A program made the translations under genes and the position numbers. A stretch of 64,000 bases of DNA from Caulobacter sp. Root1455 (lineage in GTDB: Bacteria > Pseudomonadota > Alphaproteobacteria > Caulobacterales > Caulobacteraceae): contig NZ_LMFQ01000001.1 in the NCBI RefSeq assembly GCF_001426905.1, positions 124,001 to 188,000 on the forward strand. Direction: 5' to 3'. Within the stretch, counting starts at the first letter, position 1; each line of letters starts with the position of its first letter. The notes under the pieces are model-generated. The model was given only the letters and a program-made list of their open reading frames with translations, made no database searches and was not told where the DNA came from. This document shows positions 21,101 through 26,121 of the stretch, piece after piece.

Positions 21101-23796
21101 GCGATGATGGCGACCACGGCGATGGCGAACGTTACCGGCGTGACGCCCGCGGCGGCCAGGTAGTTCGCCGCCAGTATGGAACCATAGCTCTGACCGATGG
21201 CCGCGCCGATCTGACCGCCCTTGGTGTCGAACTGATGGATGGAGTCAGCCAGCTTGCCGCCGATGAAAGAGGCGGCGGCCGAGGCCAGGAACGCCTGGTC
21301 GATCCCCGCCTTCCAATCGTATTTGGGGATCGCGCCTGGAGAGCCCTCGGCCACGACCTCGCCCGCGGCGTTCACGAAATGCGACGGCGTCGTCAGGTTG
21401 GTGATGATCTGGCTGACAACCTTGGTGCTGACGCTTTGGACGCCTTCCGCGATCGTGCCCCTGGCCCCAACCGCGGCGAAGACCTCCCCCACTAGGTAGG
21501 AGCTGATCGCCCCGATCCCCTCGCTGCGCAGGTTTTCATAGAAGGTGGAACTGGTCGCCCCGCGCAAGGCGTCGGGCAGGAGTTCGGTCCCGGTATCGGC
21601 GGCGCCTTGGGTTAAGCTGTCGGCGATGTTGACAAACAAGGTCGACAAGGCGGCGGAGCCGATGATCTGGGCGATCTGGTTGTCGCCAGCCAGTTCGCGG
21701 CCGAGCACCGAGCCGACCGAACTGGCGAACGCAGTGGCGTCGAACTGATAGAGCTTGCGCCATGCGTTGACCCTGGCCAGGGCGATGTCGACGCTGCGGA
21801 TCTCCTCCTGCGAGTCCGCCAGCATCTCATCGACGGTCGCAACCGTATCGGACTTGAGTTGCTCGACATGGGCGATGCCTAGATTGGTGAGCTCACCGAT
21901 GTCGCCCGTTTGCATCGCCGTGACGTCGTCCACGGGCAAGTTGAAGATATTCGCATAGCGCCGAGCGGTCTGTTCCTGGGTTTCCCCCTGTACGGCGCCG
22001 CCTTTGGACGCGGCGATCAGGTCCCTCAACTTGTCGGGGTTGGAATAGGGTCCGCTGTCGGCGGCCCGAAAATCGACGGACTGCGACTTGAACGGATTGT
22101 TCGGGTCGGTGGTGTGCACCAGCACGCCGGCACGCCGGCCGCTCGTGGTTTGTTGGTTATAGACCTCCAGGACCATGATGCGGAGGTCGCCGTGAGTGGC
22201 CAGGTCTCCGCCTGGCTCCAGCTGGATGAAGCCGGCGAGCGAGGCGTCGACGTCGGCCTGGCCGGGATTGGGCTTGCGCGAGATCTGGAAAAAGGCGTCG
22301 CTGTCCGGCGAGGCACCCGGGTTCACATAAACATACAGGCCCGGCGGGGCCTTGAGCCGTTCCAGATTTGACGATCCGTCCGCGTTCAGCCTCTGAATCG
22401 TCTTGGTGTATTTGCGCTGTGTGGGATCGAAGAACTGCCGCAGGGCGGCGGCCGTTTCGCCCATCGCATCGAAAGTCTCTTCACCTGGCCTCAGTGGCCG
22501 GAGTGGCGATCTAAAATGCAGATCCGTACGTCTGCTGGCCGCGATGGCGGTGCCGCTCTCCGCCAAGGCGAGCGCCGCACCAGCGAACACCGCTATCCGC
22601 CCCAGCAACGCCGACGCTGTCGCCGAGGCCGACATGGCCGATGTGATGCCCGCCTCCGAGATCCCCGCGGCCCTCAGCAAGCCCGTCATCACCGGTTTGT
22701 AACCCTGCTCGATGGCGGTCTGAACGATGTAGTCGCCGAGCGCTTTTTCGGGGTTGTTGATCAGATCGAGCACGAACTGCGCGCGATCGACGCCCTTGAG
22801 GATCTTCAGTTGCTTTTGAGCCAGCTGCTGCTCGATGAAGTCCAGCTTGCTGGCCGTGCTGACGATCGACAAGGCGGTCGGATCAGTGGGCCTGATCTTG
22901 AGTTCGTTGGTCGCCCATTCAAGCATGGCGCCGCCATTGGCGGTTTTCGGGTCGATGCCGGCCAGGTGGGGCGCGTCCCCCCAGATGGTCTTCATCCAAC
23001 TGATGCGCTTGGTGTCGTTCGGCGACAACTCGACTTGGCCCGCAAGAAGTCTTGCGTTCTGGCCCTCATAGATCTTGGTGCGATTGTCCGCGTTGTCGTC
23101 CATCCCGACGCTTTTGAGAACGTCGAGCAGTCTCGGATCCGTCTTGTTCAGAAACGCGATCGAGCCTAGCGTCTCGTAGTTTCCAGCCTTGATCGCCGCC
23201 GAATTCAAACTGAGATCGGAGGCCTTCACCGTAAGGCTGTTGCGCATCTCCCAGCGCACGTCGGAAACGATGGTGGCGACCTTGTTGGCCACATCGGTCG
23301 GGATGTTGCCCGTGAACATCGCATTTTCAAACGCGCTCGGGTTGCCGAGAAGGAGGCTGACCTGCGGGTCGCTCTGCAAAGCCGCTTGAAGGCGAGCGTC
23401 CTCGTACGCTGAGAACGCGACGTGATTTCCACTGTGGCGGGCGGTGCCGCCGAACGTCTGCCCGTCCACGCTCGCCCCTGCCGGCAACAGCATGGCGTTA
23501 TCGGCGCCGTTGACCGCGTAGGCGCCCCAGCGCGTCGGATCCTGCGAGGCTAGAGTGTCAAGCAGCAAGGAGGCGCGGGCCGACGTGGTGTCTTCCAGCC
23601 GGAAACCGATCGTCTTGCCAGCGGCATCCTTGATGGTGGTGTAGATGGTTGAAATCGGTGAGAGGTGGTGGGAGGCCACCGTCTGACCTCGGGACGGCGG
23701 GCCTTTGAAGCCGGCGACCTCGTTACGGTATTTTTCGATCAGGGCCAGTCGGGCCTGGATCCGAGGATCTTGGTTCAGAGTGCTGAAATCGGTCAA
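9133..23796 (-). CDS. giant RTX protein with N-terminal AHH-type nuclease domain (putative secreted toxin)
   Basis: 4,887 aa. Residues 40-135 carry an AHH (HNH-superfamily nuclease) signature: SHHLSPI with His43-His44, NGADNAMLLPA (96-106) and RHSGNHVAFSAY (120-131). Two hydrophobic segments follow (about 392-419 and 863-912). Five blocks of GGxGxDxLxG calcium-binding nonapeptides occur at about 1211-1354, 1529-1626, 1796-1956, 2150-2423 and 2969-3256. Cadherin-like repeats (for example VNDAPRDV, VNERPDA) occur near 2523-2950 and 3366-4316. Two copies of a DLDGDGV..DxDxDG EF-hand-like module lie at about 4333-4503 and 4523-4693, before an Asp/Ser-rich tail. No signal peptide is visible, which fits type I secretion by a C-terminal signal. 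The TTG start overlaps the stop of the immunity-like gene (TTGA), so translation is probably coupled. The start is further supported by a G-rich ribosome site and by the AHH domain lying immediately after it. No T1SS exporter genes are in the window. Confidence 0.85.
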   Translation of the reverse strand: MTDFSTLNQDPRIQARLALIEKYRNEVAGFKGPPSRGQTVASHHLSPISTIYTTIKDAAGKTIGFRLEDTTSARASLLLDTLASQDPTRWGAYAVNGADNAMLLPAGASVDGQTFGGTARHSGNHVAFSAYEDARLQAALQSDPQVSLLLGNPSAFENAMFTGNIPTDVANKVATIVSDVRWEMRNSLTVKASDLSLNSAAIKAGNYETLGSIAFLNKTDPRLLDVLKSVGMDDNADNRTKIYEGQNARLLAGQVELSPNDTKRISWMKTIWGDAPHLAGIDPKTANGGAMLEWATNELKIRPTDPTALSIVSTASKLDFIEQQLAQKQLKILKGVDRAQFVLDLINNPEKALGDYIVQTAIEQGYKPVMTGLLRAAGISEAGITSAMSASATASALLGRIAVFAGAALALAESGTAIAASRRTDLHFRSPLRPLRPGEETFDAMGETAAALRQFFDPTQRKYTKTIQRLNADGSSNLERLKAPPGLYVYVNPGASPDSDAFFQISRKPNPGQADVDASLAGFIQLEPGGDLATHGDLRIMVLEVYNQQTTSGRRAGVLVHTTDPNNPFKSQSVDFRAADSGPYSNPDKLRDLIAASKGGAVQGETQEQTARRYANIFNLPVDDVTAMQTGDIGELTNLGIAHVEQLKSDTVATVDEMLADSQEEIRSVDIALARVNAWRKLYQFDATAFASSVGSVLGRELAGDNQIAQIIGSAALSTLFVNIADSLTQGAADTGTELLPDALRGATSSTFYENLRSEGIGAISSYLVGEVFAAVGARGTIAEGVQSVSTKVVSQIITNLTTPSHFVNAAGEVVAEGSPGAIPKYDWKAGIDQAFLASAAASFIGGKLADSIHQFDTKGGQIGAAIGQSYGSILAANYLAAAGVTPVTFAIAVVAIIAYKLLGGAIGSLFGGKPKAEATLSLDFRNERFAVSGAKAKNGASPESASSLADYVGSFLNQALDAAGGHIVQLTNTRVVFGIEGKKYFFRDGATVFKSSNMDDVVRNSSHAILNSLVGLIAGGDIYVKRALATIAAQPVQRFDLQSVTGAIAIAGDYVNYLNNSVQIDGIVNNNTDSAFTAGWAITLASAAELGIDRRGYTDWIGGWNLYLDEAFDYVIDGGSAPPSRLWVGLDNGERLFALLDDLGNVIDAFGDTIDSTAKVRVSGTGGTDLIQITGDLLQNTAGVTVRPKANQEAAALTAPYKIGIAALIDAGDGDDVVRAGDLGNDVLGGAGNDRIVGGKLDDWLFGEDGDDVLFGGDVVGAGIISMGALNAFPNIQEPDYELVVNAATAVTVDGGNGDLLDGGAGNDRLYGGKGSDWLKGGEGDDLLVGGAGGDILEGGKGDDQQVGAAAGILGGAGSDQYVFGYGDGADVLFDESDPAGVAGSSGDSLYTRISQINAGSLTRNWAGGGSYEVDGSVKGGEDAIVFGAGVTMQNLVMKRSGTTAAPGSDLIIQLTADDPAGTQVNGHPAQVLTGDSLTIKDWFESTRKVEWLRFANGDDIRIGDITSYIIGVAGASVILGTNGADWIVGTDGADKIYGLNGDDFGFGGLGNDLVSGDANNDLVSGGGGEDIVIGGAGNDTVLGDGGYDHLLGGAGSDLLAGGKGADRIVTGAGNDVIRYARGDGQDELIDEMVDNWDLVWQDGVYVNGYSLGPNGTVGKTTGNIQGTATTVYFDGSKWINGADYDYDAATRTLKRHMGAVNGVIGVNSGTDTLEFAVGIDIQDLLLRRVGNDLEITVSDVDATSGFDGTGDTIRIRDWWSNTTGAELRPIEKFSFVATGAALMSGYTMVAGATDGADSLTAAATSSWITGGAGDDLLTGGAGQDILSGGDGADKLLGGSSTDYLYGGAGDDSLDGGAGADLLFGGAGTDLASYASNGTTAIRAYLGATFANGGAAFGDVYSSIEGVEGGQGADRLGGDAADNIVRGGLGNDNLWGGAGNDTYEFNRGDGTDSIREGALELEEIVDKNGVLNAAFTTSWQLMRFGPATGVTGDYYQYQLTVTRTADGEVVYQSRDGVDFLYTTTQAAAASSAWPYANSQWKTGASRTGNGVQTVAERITAGDGGSDTLALGPTISLSDLTGFRGTNYLKLTIDASSAVALYDQTLADRGVETLQLADGLTVDLTKIRLGTEAATADGDFMLGSTSNNTLSGLAGDDVLSGGGGNDILDGGAGDDTLEGGTGADTLNGGTDSQTDGLAVGASYGDTIRYVSSVAAVAIDLYARTALGGDAQGDIIGAVNTVATIENVVGSDAYGDQLSGDGRLNRLFGLGGDDVLDGRAGDDVLVGGAGDDTLYGGDGDDALSGEDGYDQLYGGTGKDLLSGGAGGDSLGGGDGDDQLSGDDGGDSLWGGDGLDTLGGGAGADLLYGEAGDDKLVGGEGDDRLNGGDGDDILVGETGSDWLDGGLGDDVYAFDANSGSDGIIDASGTNHITISGVTSDQIWLTRSGDDLAILVGGSNTIRIFGYYAATDASRVKDIILDGATLFLAHAQPLIDAMTTWSTFPTMSDRAAVLAQAAPYWHVGGKAAPVASDQTLTINEDQAISGQVGAIDDDDNITGYTLISGPTLGALSLDTATGAWSYVPAADISGADQFVIEVKDADNHAVRQTVSVSIAPVNDAPRDVTAPGPLSLLETAGVTSLGVFSATDVDDPASSLVYALEDTAGGRFEISATGELKFTNGATIDHEAAHSHMIAVRVTDPHGAYVIVPFEVTIENVNERPDAAFKTSTDIWVTENANGGPALPTTPVAVFALSDPDDQGAPTPSVQLRLASDPKNLLQVVGNTVVLRPGVVADFETLAPGYTLQDLDGDGGLEFVYAYTVEAWDGQLASTAKTTGFLTVEDYNETPATPTFSDKVTSIAERDNPIDGATAPAIVVATVSATDPDLSPLFAALQYSVDDPNFEVGTKTGGGFELRLKAGAVLNFETASSITVRVKATDKNGAGRTSAERSITFTVSDQDDYWYGDKVPDALNDTIAGGQGRDLIYGKTGDDTLSGGAGNDLLDGGDGNDTLSGGDGLDSLIGGAGDDNLDGGADNDTLTGEAGVDVLSGGTGADTLMGGAGNDFLYGGADYDVLYGDAGDDLLDGGDGVDTLSGGDGNDTLVGGLGNDALVGGVGADVLIGGAGADQFTGGLDDDTVSYANAGSGVKVSLATGGTFGDAAGDTFLDAIEILEGSGWEDELQGSGGNDILKGGDRRDILRGGAGDDFLYGDAGDDDLYAEDGNDRLYGGLGADKLVGGTGNDTYYLNAASGLDTIENFNSAPVDIDVIAYQDSDVDRTKLWFRRDVDDLLIDVLDTGTTTRVKNWFTPLVGGFDNKIDFLFTGQFVSKTVNVEELVKLMALNLPAGVPSGGKPTLGQFDTLRANSLFNTQWQGLWDGNDKPVVSPIGDLTLGERPANGYATQQLSVSIIDNLPAGATLQVTAVSASDHAVSDTRLVSILTGSAVSGTGEATINFTPVDYASGVFDVRVVALDQGGLLSDPRYFRITINPVANTPVIGTLSAVSGTFNGGATIPLTLPIDTPDGDGSEYVRVELRGIDPGVTLSAGAPSGTGANIVWTLIKDPQIGRNDLANLTLRSTDPTWFKDLTIGVTAYGVERITALNPTEISSVAATASFNVAINAAPSTITSTTLHVREDAAPGTSTVVGSFSAIDKDNDPLKYRLVNSSGQAVTGGPFALSLGGQLTLAAPVDYEAAISYGIYVTVSDDKITSGPQYFTVAIDPVNENPNVPTLINQAQSERDEGAALDTLVATFTRTDPDMTATMTTPPSLESYDPDNLFQIAPNTNELHLRANANIDFETLKANAGDGWHRLDTAGRLAIRVDVRAVDAAGAGSLWTSLWYVIKDVNEKPGIPAVDAAGSILTEGVQTNTDLGTAKAPDPGKPLDPEGGSVTFAVAFNLFDWLEVPTNSNVLRMKAGTNIDYEWLKSLTTANYANINDWRTLNNDLDGDGLKEIGLLAAVAAKDAAGNTSDPAWLWYYVEDVNEKPSVATISQSITLIGENAADQVFASYSANDPEGAPLSYGEAFDPLDLFYMAGNQLHLRANLDFETLSAGIPAGGEWWRYNTVINGQRVAAFAVAVTASDGVNTSQDPTWAWVQIADTNEAPSLTLETQGDGAVHASEALSWAGPGQTFGKFYVSDQDLGDNWSVSVNDGGLNIFSASLLKNGDGSYYREGGKVVGQFIVHGVIDYEATTAYAVTLDVWDNGGAHATAQPMPVTIKIDEVNDAPVQNPNGVVQTVGYVGTDQQFFYSARINAIDPDSPQAFTWKVKNVVGYGGSFSPPAIGTTVTGASFDFLLYRVSRNYGNPQFASYDLELEVKDDRNGLSTATYHVASGGYSRIAPIVLDLDGDGVTLTELDGNNVWFDQDGDGAFDQTGWIGAGDGLLVLDRNHNGKIDDGSEIRFSTDEESAVSDLEGLRVYDTNANGFFDSEDEAYGDFQVWRDVNSNGESEDGELVSLAQLGVSAINLTLTTSGQAPDPLHNHIYGTTEFIRADGSAGLVGDVMLAYQGAPTITLVEPASAPDETQLLPPVVIDLDGDGVELVARARSTISFDVSGDGVLRRTGWVAADDAFLALDRDGDGKITSGAEISFVGDLEGAVSDLEGLRAFDTDENGFLDGGDARFDAFRIWQDKNQDGVSQADELHSLSDLGFQALNLTRTLTGAGLDSTGENVLYATSDLVKADGSRLAVGDVMLAFGEGHPLVGLQDDRAGDRDDDRFDRFERKYGSRGKVFDTALADSSASSPSDDLDTIDRTAESTKPKPAKSPKPASDGGERRAIRPRAEPLSSSSADDGLPAALAPRSWSRIDLAGILDAAATAPSGLAAIDYDAMLAGASPSAVDANLALAQQTRLRMIQAMAGFSREGAADLGPDAWRQGHAQSLALLTALPDVRSGG
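9720..10800 (-). repeat. duplicated EF-hand-like module at the C-terminus of the giant RTX protein
   Basis: Two copies (about 10,290-10,800 and 9,720-10,230) each run: (V/I)DLDGDGV, then DxxGDG..TGW, then LDR(N/D)xxGKI, then S(A/E)xSDLEGLR, then FDxFxVWxDxNxxG, then LxxLG. Aspartate spacing (DxDxDG, DRDGDGK) suggests calcium binding. This module is common near the C-terminus of large RTX proteins. Confidence 0.75.
14030..14890 (-). repeat. RTX nonapeptide block 5
   Basis: The longest run of GGxGNDxLxGG(A/D) repeats in the giant protein, seen on the plus strand as repeated gtc(g/a)ttgcc..gccgcc phrases. Expected to fold as a calcium-loaded parallel beta-roll. Confidence 0.9.
16530..17350 (-). 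repeat. RTX nonapeptide block 4
   Basis: Dense GDDxLxGGxG repeats at 16,560-17,000, preceded by a shorter run at 17,200-17,350. A short non-RTX insert with a VAAVAIDLYA segment separates the two, a common arrangement in alphaproteobacterial RTX proteins. Confidence 0.88.
17930..18410 (-). repeat. RTX nonapeptide block 3
   Basis: Two runs of GGAGxDxLxGG repeats flank a segment reading LASYASNGTTAIRAYLG. Confidence 0.85.
18920..20170 (-). repeat. RTX nonapeptide blocks 1 and 2
   Basis: Block 1 (about 19,735-20,170) and block 2 (about 18,920-19,210) are separated by a segment with LVMKRSG...DLIIQL and ITIKDWF/LTIKDWF-type motifs. Such segments commonly link RTX arrays in haemolysin-type calcium-binding proteins. 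Confidence 0.88.
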
Positions 23797-24596
23797 CGCC
23801 CCCCCCCGACACTCGCCTTGAGCGCGCTCTCTTCAGCCCAGTGCTTGGCCTTGTCGGCCACATTGAGAGATGCGGGCCTGAAGTGGACCCGAAGGCCGGC
23901 CTGGTGGATCGCCCGATAGAGCTCGAGGGAAAAGAAGCGGCGCCCGCCCAGCAGGCCGGTCAGCCCGAACAGATGTTCGTCGACCGGGACCGGCGACAGC
24001 ACCAAGTTCGACCAATCGTAAATCGACACCGGAGCGTCGCGGTAAGGTGAATCGGCCTCTGGTGGAGGCATGGGGCGGAACTCCGACCTTGATCGATCAA
24101 TGAGATCCAACCGCCTCCAGGTGCGCAGCCATCCATACCCGTCGATCGTCTCGCCCCCGCCCTTCACCGTTGGATCCTCTCCCGCCGGCGTGCTTTCGAA
24201 GCGGATCGGAAGGACCTCGAAATCGCGCAGGAAGGGCGTCGCGATTTCCATGAAACGGGGGGAGACGATCAGAGCGGCGTTGTGATTGAACAGATCCGGC
24301 AGCGGACGCTGCTCGCCCTCGTCGTCTTCCCCCGGTCGCAACCAGGCTTCGAGGGGGAGAGGCAAGGTCGCGGCGAGCGCATCGTGCATCTCGTACACCT
24401 CGTCCCAAAAAGGGCCGCCTAGGCTGATTCCGACTGCCCCGACGGTGAGGGTTTGCACGACGATTTCCTTTTGCAGCCCGGAAGGTTTGGGCAGCATTTT
24501 CGGTTGATTGAGCGGCGGCGACACCGCCTCTAGCAAATACGGCAGCGGCCAGGCTCGATTATCTTCCATGCGTTTTCCCAACGACAACTGGCTCAT
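23793..24596 (-). CDS. Imm11/DUF1629-like putative immunity protein
   Basis: 267 aa from the ATG at 24596, which has a GGAAGGGG ribosome site and starts 17 bp after the preceding stop. The in-frame stretch up to 24746 is G/R-rich and overlaps the upstream gene, so I rejected it. The C-terminal two-thirds follows the Imm11/DUF1629 plan: ALIVSPRFMEI, FEVLPIRFES, GWLRTWRRLDLIDRSRSEF, then DEHLFGLTGLLGGRRFFSLELYRAIHQAGL. From memory, Imm11 proteins often sit beside AHH-type toxin genes. Here the gene directly precedes, and by one base overlaps, a gene whose product starts with an AHH domain. Inference: it neutralises the nuclease domain of the giant protein in the cytoplasm. No signal peptide. 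The family match was judged by eye. Confidence 0.6.
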   Translation of the reverse strand: MSQLSLGKRMEDNRAWPLPYLLEAVSPPLNQPKMLPKPSGLQKEIVVQTLTVGAVGISLGGPFWDEVYEMHDALAATLPLPLEAWLRPGEDDEGEQRPLPDLFNHNAALIVSPRFMEIATPFLRDFEVLPIRFESTPAGEDPTVKGGGETIDGYGWLRTWRRLDLIDRSRSEFRPMPPPEADSPYRDAPVSIYDWSNLVLSPVPVDEHLFGLTGLLGGRRFFSLELYRAIHQAGLRVHFRPASLNVADKAKHWAEESALKASVGGGR

Positions 24597-24613
24597 CTTT
24601 CTGCACCCCTTCC

Positions 24614-25261
24614 TTAAACCGACGTGCCGACGACGACAGCGGAAAAGGCCGGTTCGAACAGGCCCTCCACCGCCGCCCGGACGGCCGGCAGAGGCGGATT
24701 GGTGCTCCCCGCGCTGGCTCCCGGATGCACCACACGGGTGACCCAATCCCGCTCGTTCGGCGGAAGCGAAACATCGGGAATATGCACGCCCGCCGCACTC
24801 ATGAACGGGCGCATGTTGACGTCGTCGAGGGTCCCCGCGACCCGCCCCAGCATGCCGACCGGATCCACAGGTCGTAAATCCGTATGCGGATCGATGGGTG
24901 AATCCCCGAATACGCCGCGGTAGGCCTGGACGTGGCCATCCGACGCTTCAAACGTGAAACCAGGCCTGTCGAACAGCAAGGTCGGGGCCGGATTCAAGGT
25001 CTCCATCCGCAAGCCGCTGTCCGTGACCGGATGCATTTCCTTCAGCATCAGGGCCACGTTGTGGATAATGTCCTCGCCGAGCCAGGAGGCGAGGGAAGGT
25101 CCGTAGGCGAACGGTTCGTCGCTCACGGCGATGATCTCTGGCCTCCGTTCGACGAAGGGAATTATCACCCCGGCGTTGAGCGCGATCACGATCAAGGCGC
25201 CGATGAACAGGCCGACGGCGAGGTAGGTGCGCCCGCGCACCCGACCAGAACTCCCCCTCAT
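24614..25261 (-). CDS. membrane-anchored protein of unknown function, first gene of the toxin operon
   Basis: 215 aa from the ATG at 25261; a GTG at 25273 in the same frame is an alternative. A basic N-terminus is followed by one strong membrane segment (YLAVGLFIGALIVIALNAGV), which makes the rest periplasmic. That soluble part (ERRPEIIAVSDEPFAYGPS ... VRAAVEGLFEPAFSAVVVG) matches no family I recognise. It lies 17 bp upstream of the immunity-like gene in the same direction, so it is probably cotranscribed with it and with the giant RTX gene. It could be a periplasmic second immunity factor, a secretion helper or an adaptor; the sequence does not decide. Confidence 0.75.
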   Translation of the reverse strand: MRGSSGRVRGRTYLAVGLFIGALIVIALNAGVIIPFVERRPEIIAVSDEPFAYGPSLASWLGEDIIHNVALMLKEMHPVTDSGLRMETLNPAPTLLFDRPGFTFEASDGHVQAYRGVFGDSPIDPHTDLRPVDPVGMLGRVAGTLDDVNMRPFMSAAGVHIPDVSLPPNERDWVTRVVHPGASAGSTNPPLPAVRAAVEGLFEPAFSAVVVGTSV

Positions 25262-25403
25262 TCCGCCCCCCACGCCAACTCGGTTAAGAATATGACCGCG
25301 GAGTCTCGCGACGCAAGGTAAAGTTGCGCTTTGTCGGCCGAACGCCTTCGATGCGTCGGCGACAGCTATCTAAAGTGGCGATTTGGTAAGTGGATACCGG
25401 CCG

Positions 25404-25553
25404 TGTCGGTGCGCGAAAGGGGCGACCGACTAAGCCGTTGATCTAATTCGACTGGCCAAATTCCACCATTTCACCCAGACCACCTAAGCCCGTCCCTGGA
25501 TGCGCATTGACCACCTAAAGATGACCCTCGTTCAATGCCGTCTTCAACTATGC
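25404..25553. repeat. 150-bp direct repeat, copy A (possible IS end remnant)
   Basis: Starts TGTCGGTGCGCGAAAGGGGC and ends caactatgc. It matches 39,315-39,464 over exactly 150 bp with 8 substitutions and no gaps, in the same orientation. The left boundary is sharp (unrelated flanks) and begins with TGT. Inside, gACCACCTAAG occurs twice, 31 bp apart, like transposase sites at an IS21-type terminus. That family assignment is inference. Confidence 0.9.
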
Positions 25554-25744
25554 GCCCATCGGCGGCGACAATTGTTCGGGCCGGTATAGGCTTGGCAGAC
25601 TTCATGCCTTCATTCTCGCAGTTCGCAGAAGAGCACCCTCAGTATTTCGAGCTCGATACAACCGTCGTGGCGAAGCCCTTTGATCCGGGCCCTTTGTCAG
25701 CGTTCGACGCGGCCTATGCCGCCTTTCGTCGCCCCGCGAGTTGA
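25535..25744 (+). CDS. weak hypothetical ORF starting inside repeat A
   Basis: 69 aa. The first six residues come from the 150-bp repeat. The remainder (IGLADFMPSFSQFAEEHPQYFELDT) has a plausible composition but no recognised domain and no good ribosome site. Could be a gene fragment. Confidence 0.25.
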   Translation: MPSSTMRPSAATIVRAGIGLADFMPSFSQFAEEHPQYFELDTTVVAKPFDPGPLSAFDAAYAAFRRPAS

Positions 25745-25803
25745 AGTCGGCATGCGGGTCTGCGCCAAATGCGGACATTGGTGTCGGTCCGGAAAAACGA
25801 CCT

Positions 25804-26121
25804 TCAGTCCGGCGACCAATCAGCATCGGGCGCCGAGGGAGGCTCCGTATCTGGCGGCTGCGCAAGCCCGGTGAGGCCCCGCTCGAAGGGGGCGATGACG
25901 TGGACCTCAGTGGGCCTTGGCGGCAAATCCGCCGCGATCCGCCGCAATCCGACCACCACGAACGCCAAGACCGCGATCGCGGCCACGACCGCGCTGGCGG
26001 CGCCAAGGACGTGACCTACCAGAAGCCAGGCGTCGTGGGTCATCACGCTGATGGCGATCGCGCCGATCATCGTCAGCGCGCTGAAGCAGAGCAGCCGGCG
26101 GACCAAGTGCAGAAACGTCAC
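25804..26121 (-). CDS. small membrane protein cotranscribed with ClC antiporter
   Basis: 105 aa with two predicted membrane helices (LLCFSALTMIGAIAISVM and LGAASAVVAAIAVLAFVVVGL) and a polar Pro/Asp-rich C-terminus. Its start overlaps the stop of the ClC gene by 4 nt (ATGA), indicating translational coupling. Not recognised as a named family. Confidence 0.75.
   Translation of the reverse strand: MTFLHLVRRLLCFSALTMIGAIAISVMTHDAWLLVGHVLGAASAVVAAIAVLAFVVVGLRRIAADLPPRPTEVHVIAPFERGLTGLAQPPDTEPPSAPDADWSPD

Larger units (their letters stand above)
25274..25803. other. gap containing left copy of the 150-bp repeat
   Basis: Holds the putative promoter region of the toxin operon (25,262-25,400), the left 150-bp repeat (25,404-25,553) and a weak ORF. 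Apart from these I see no gene. Confidence 0.6.
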
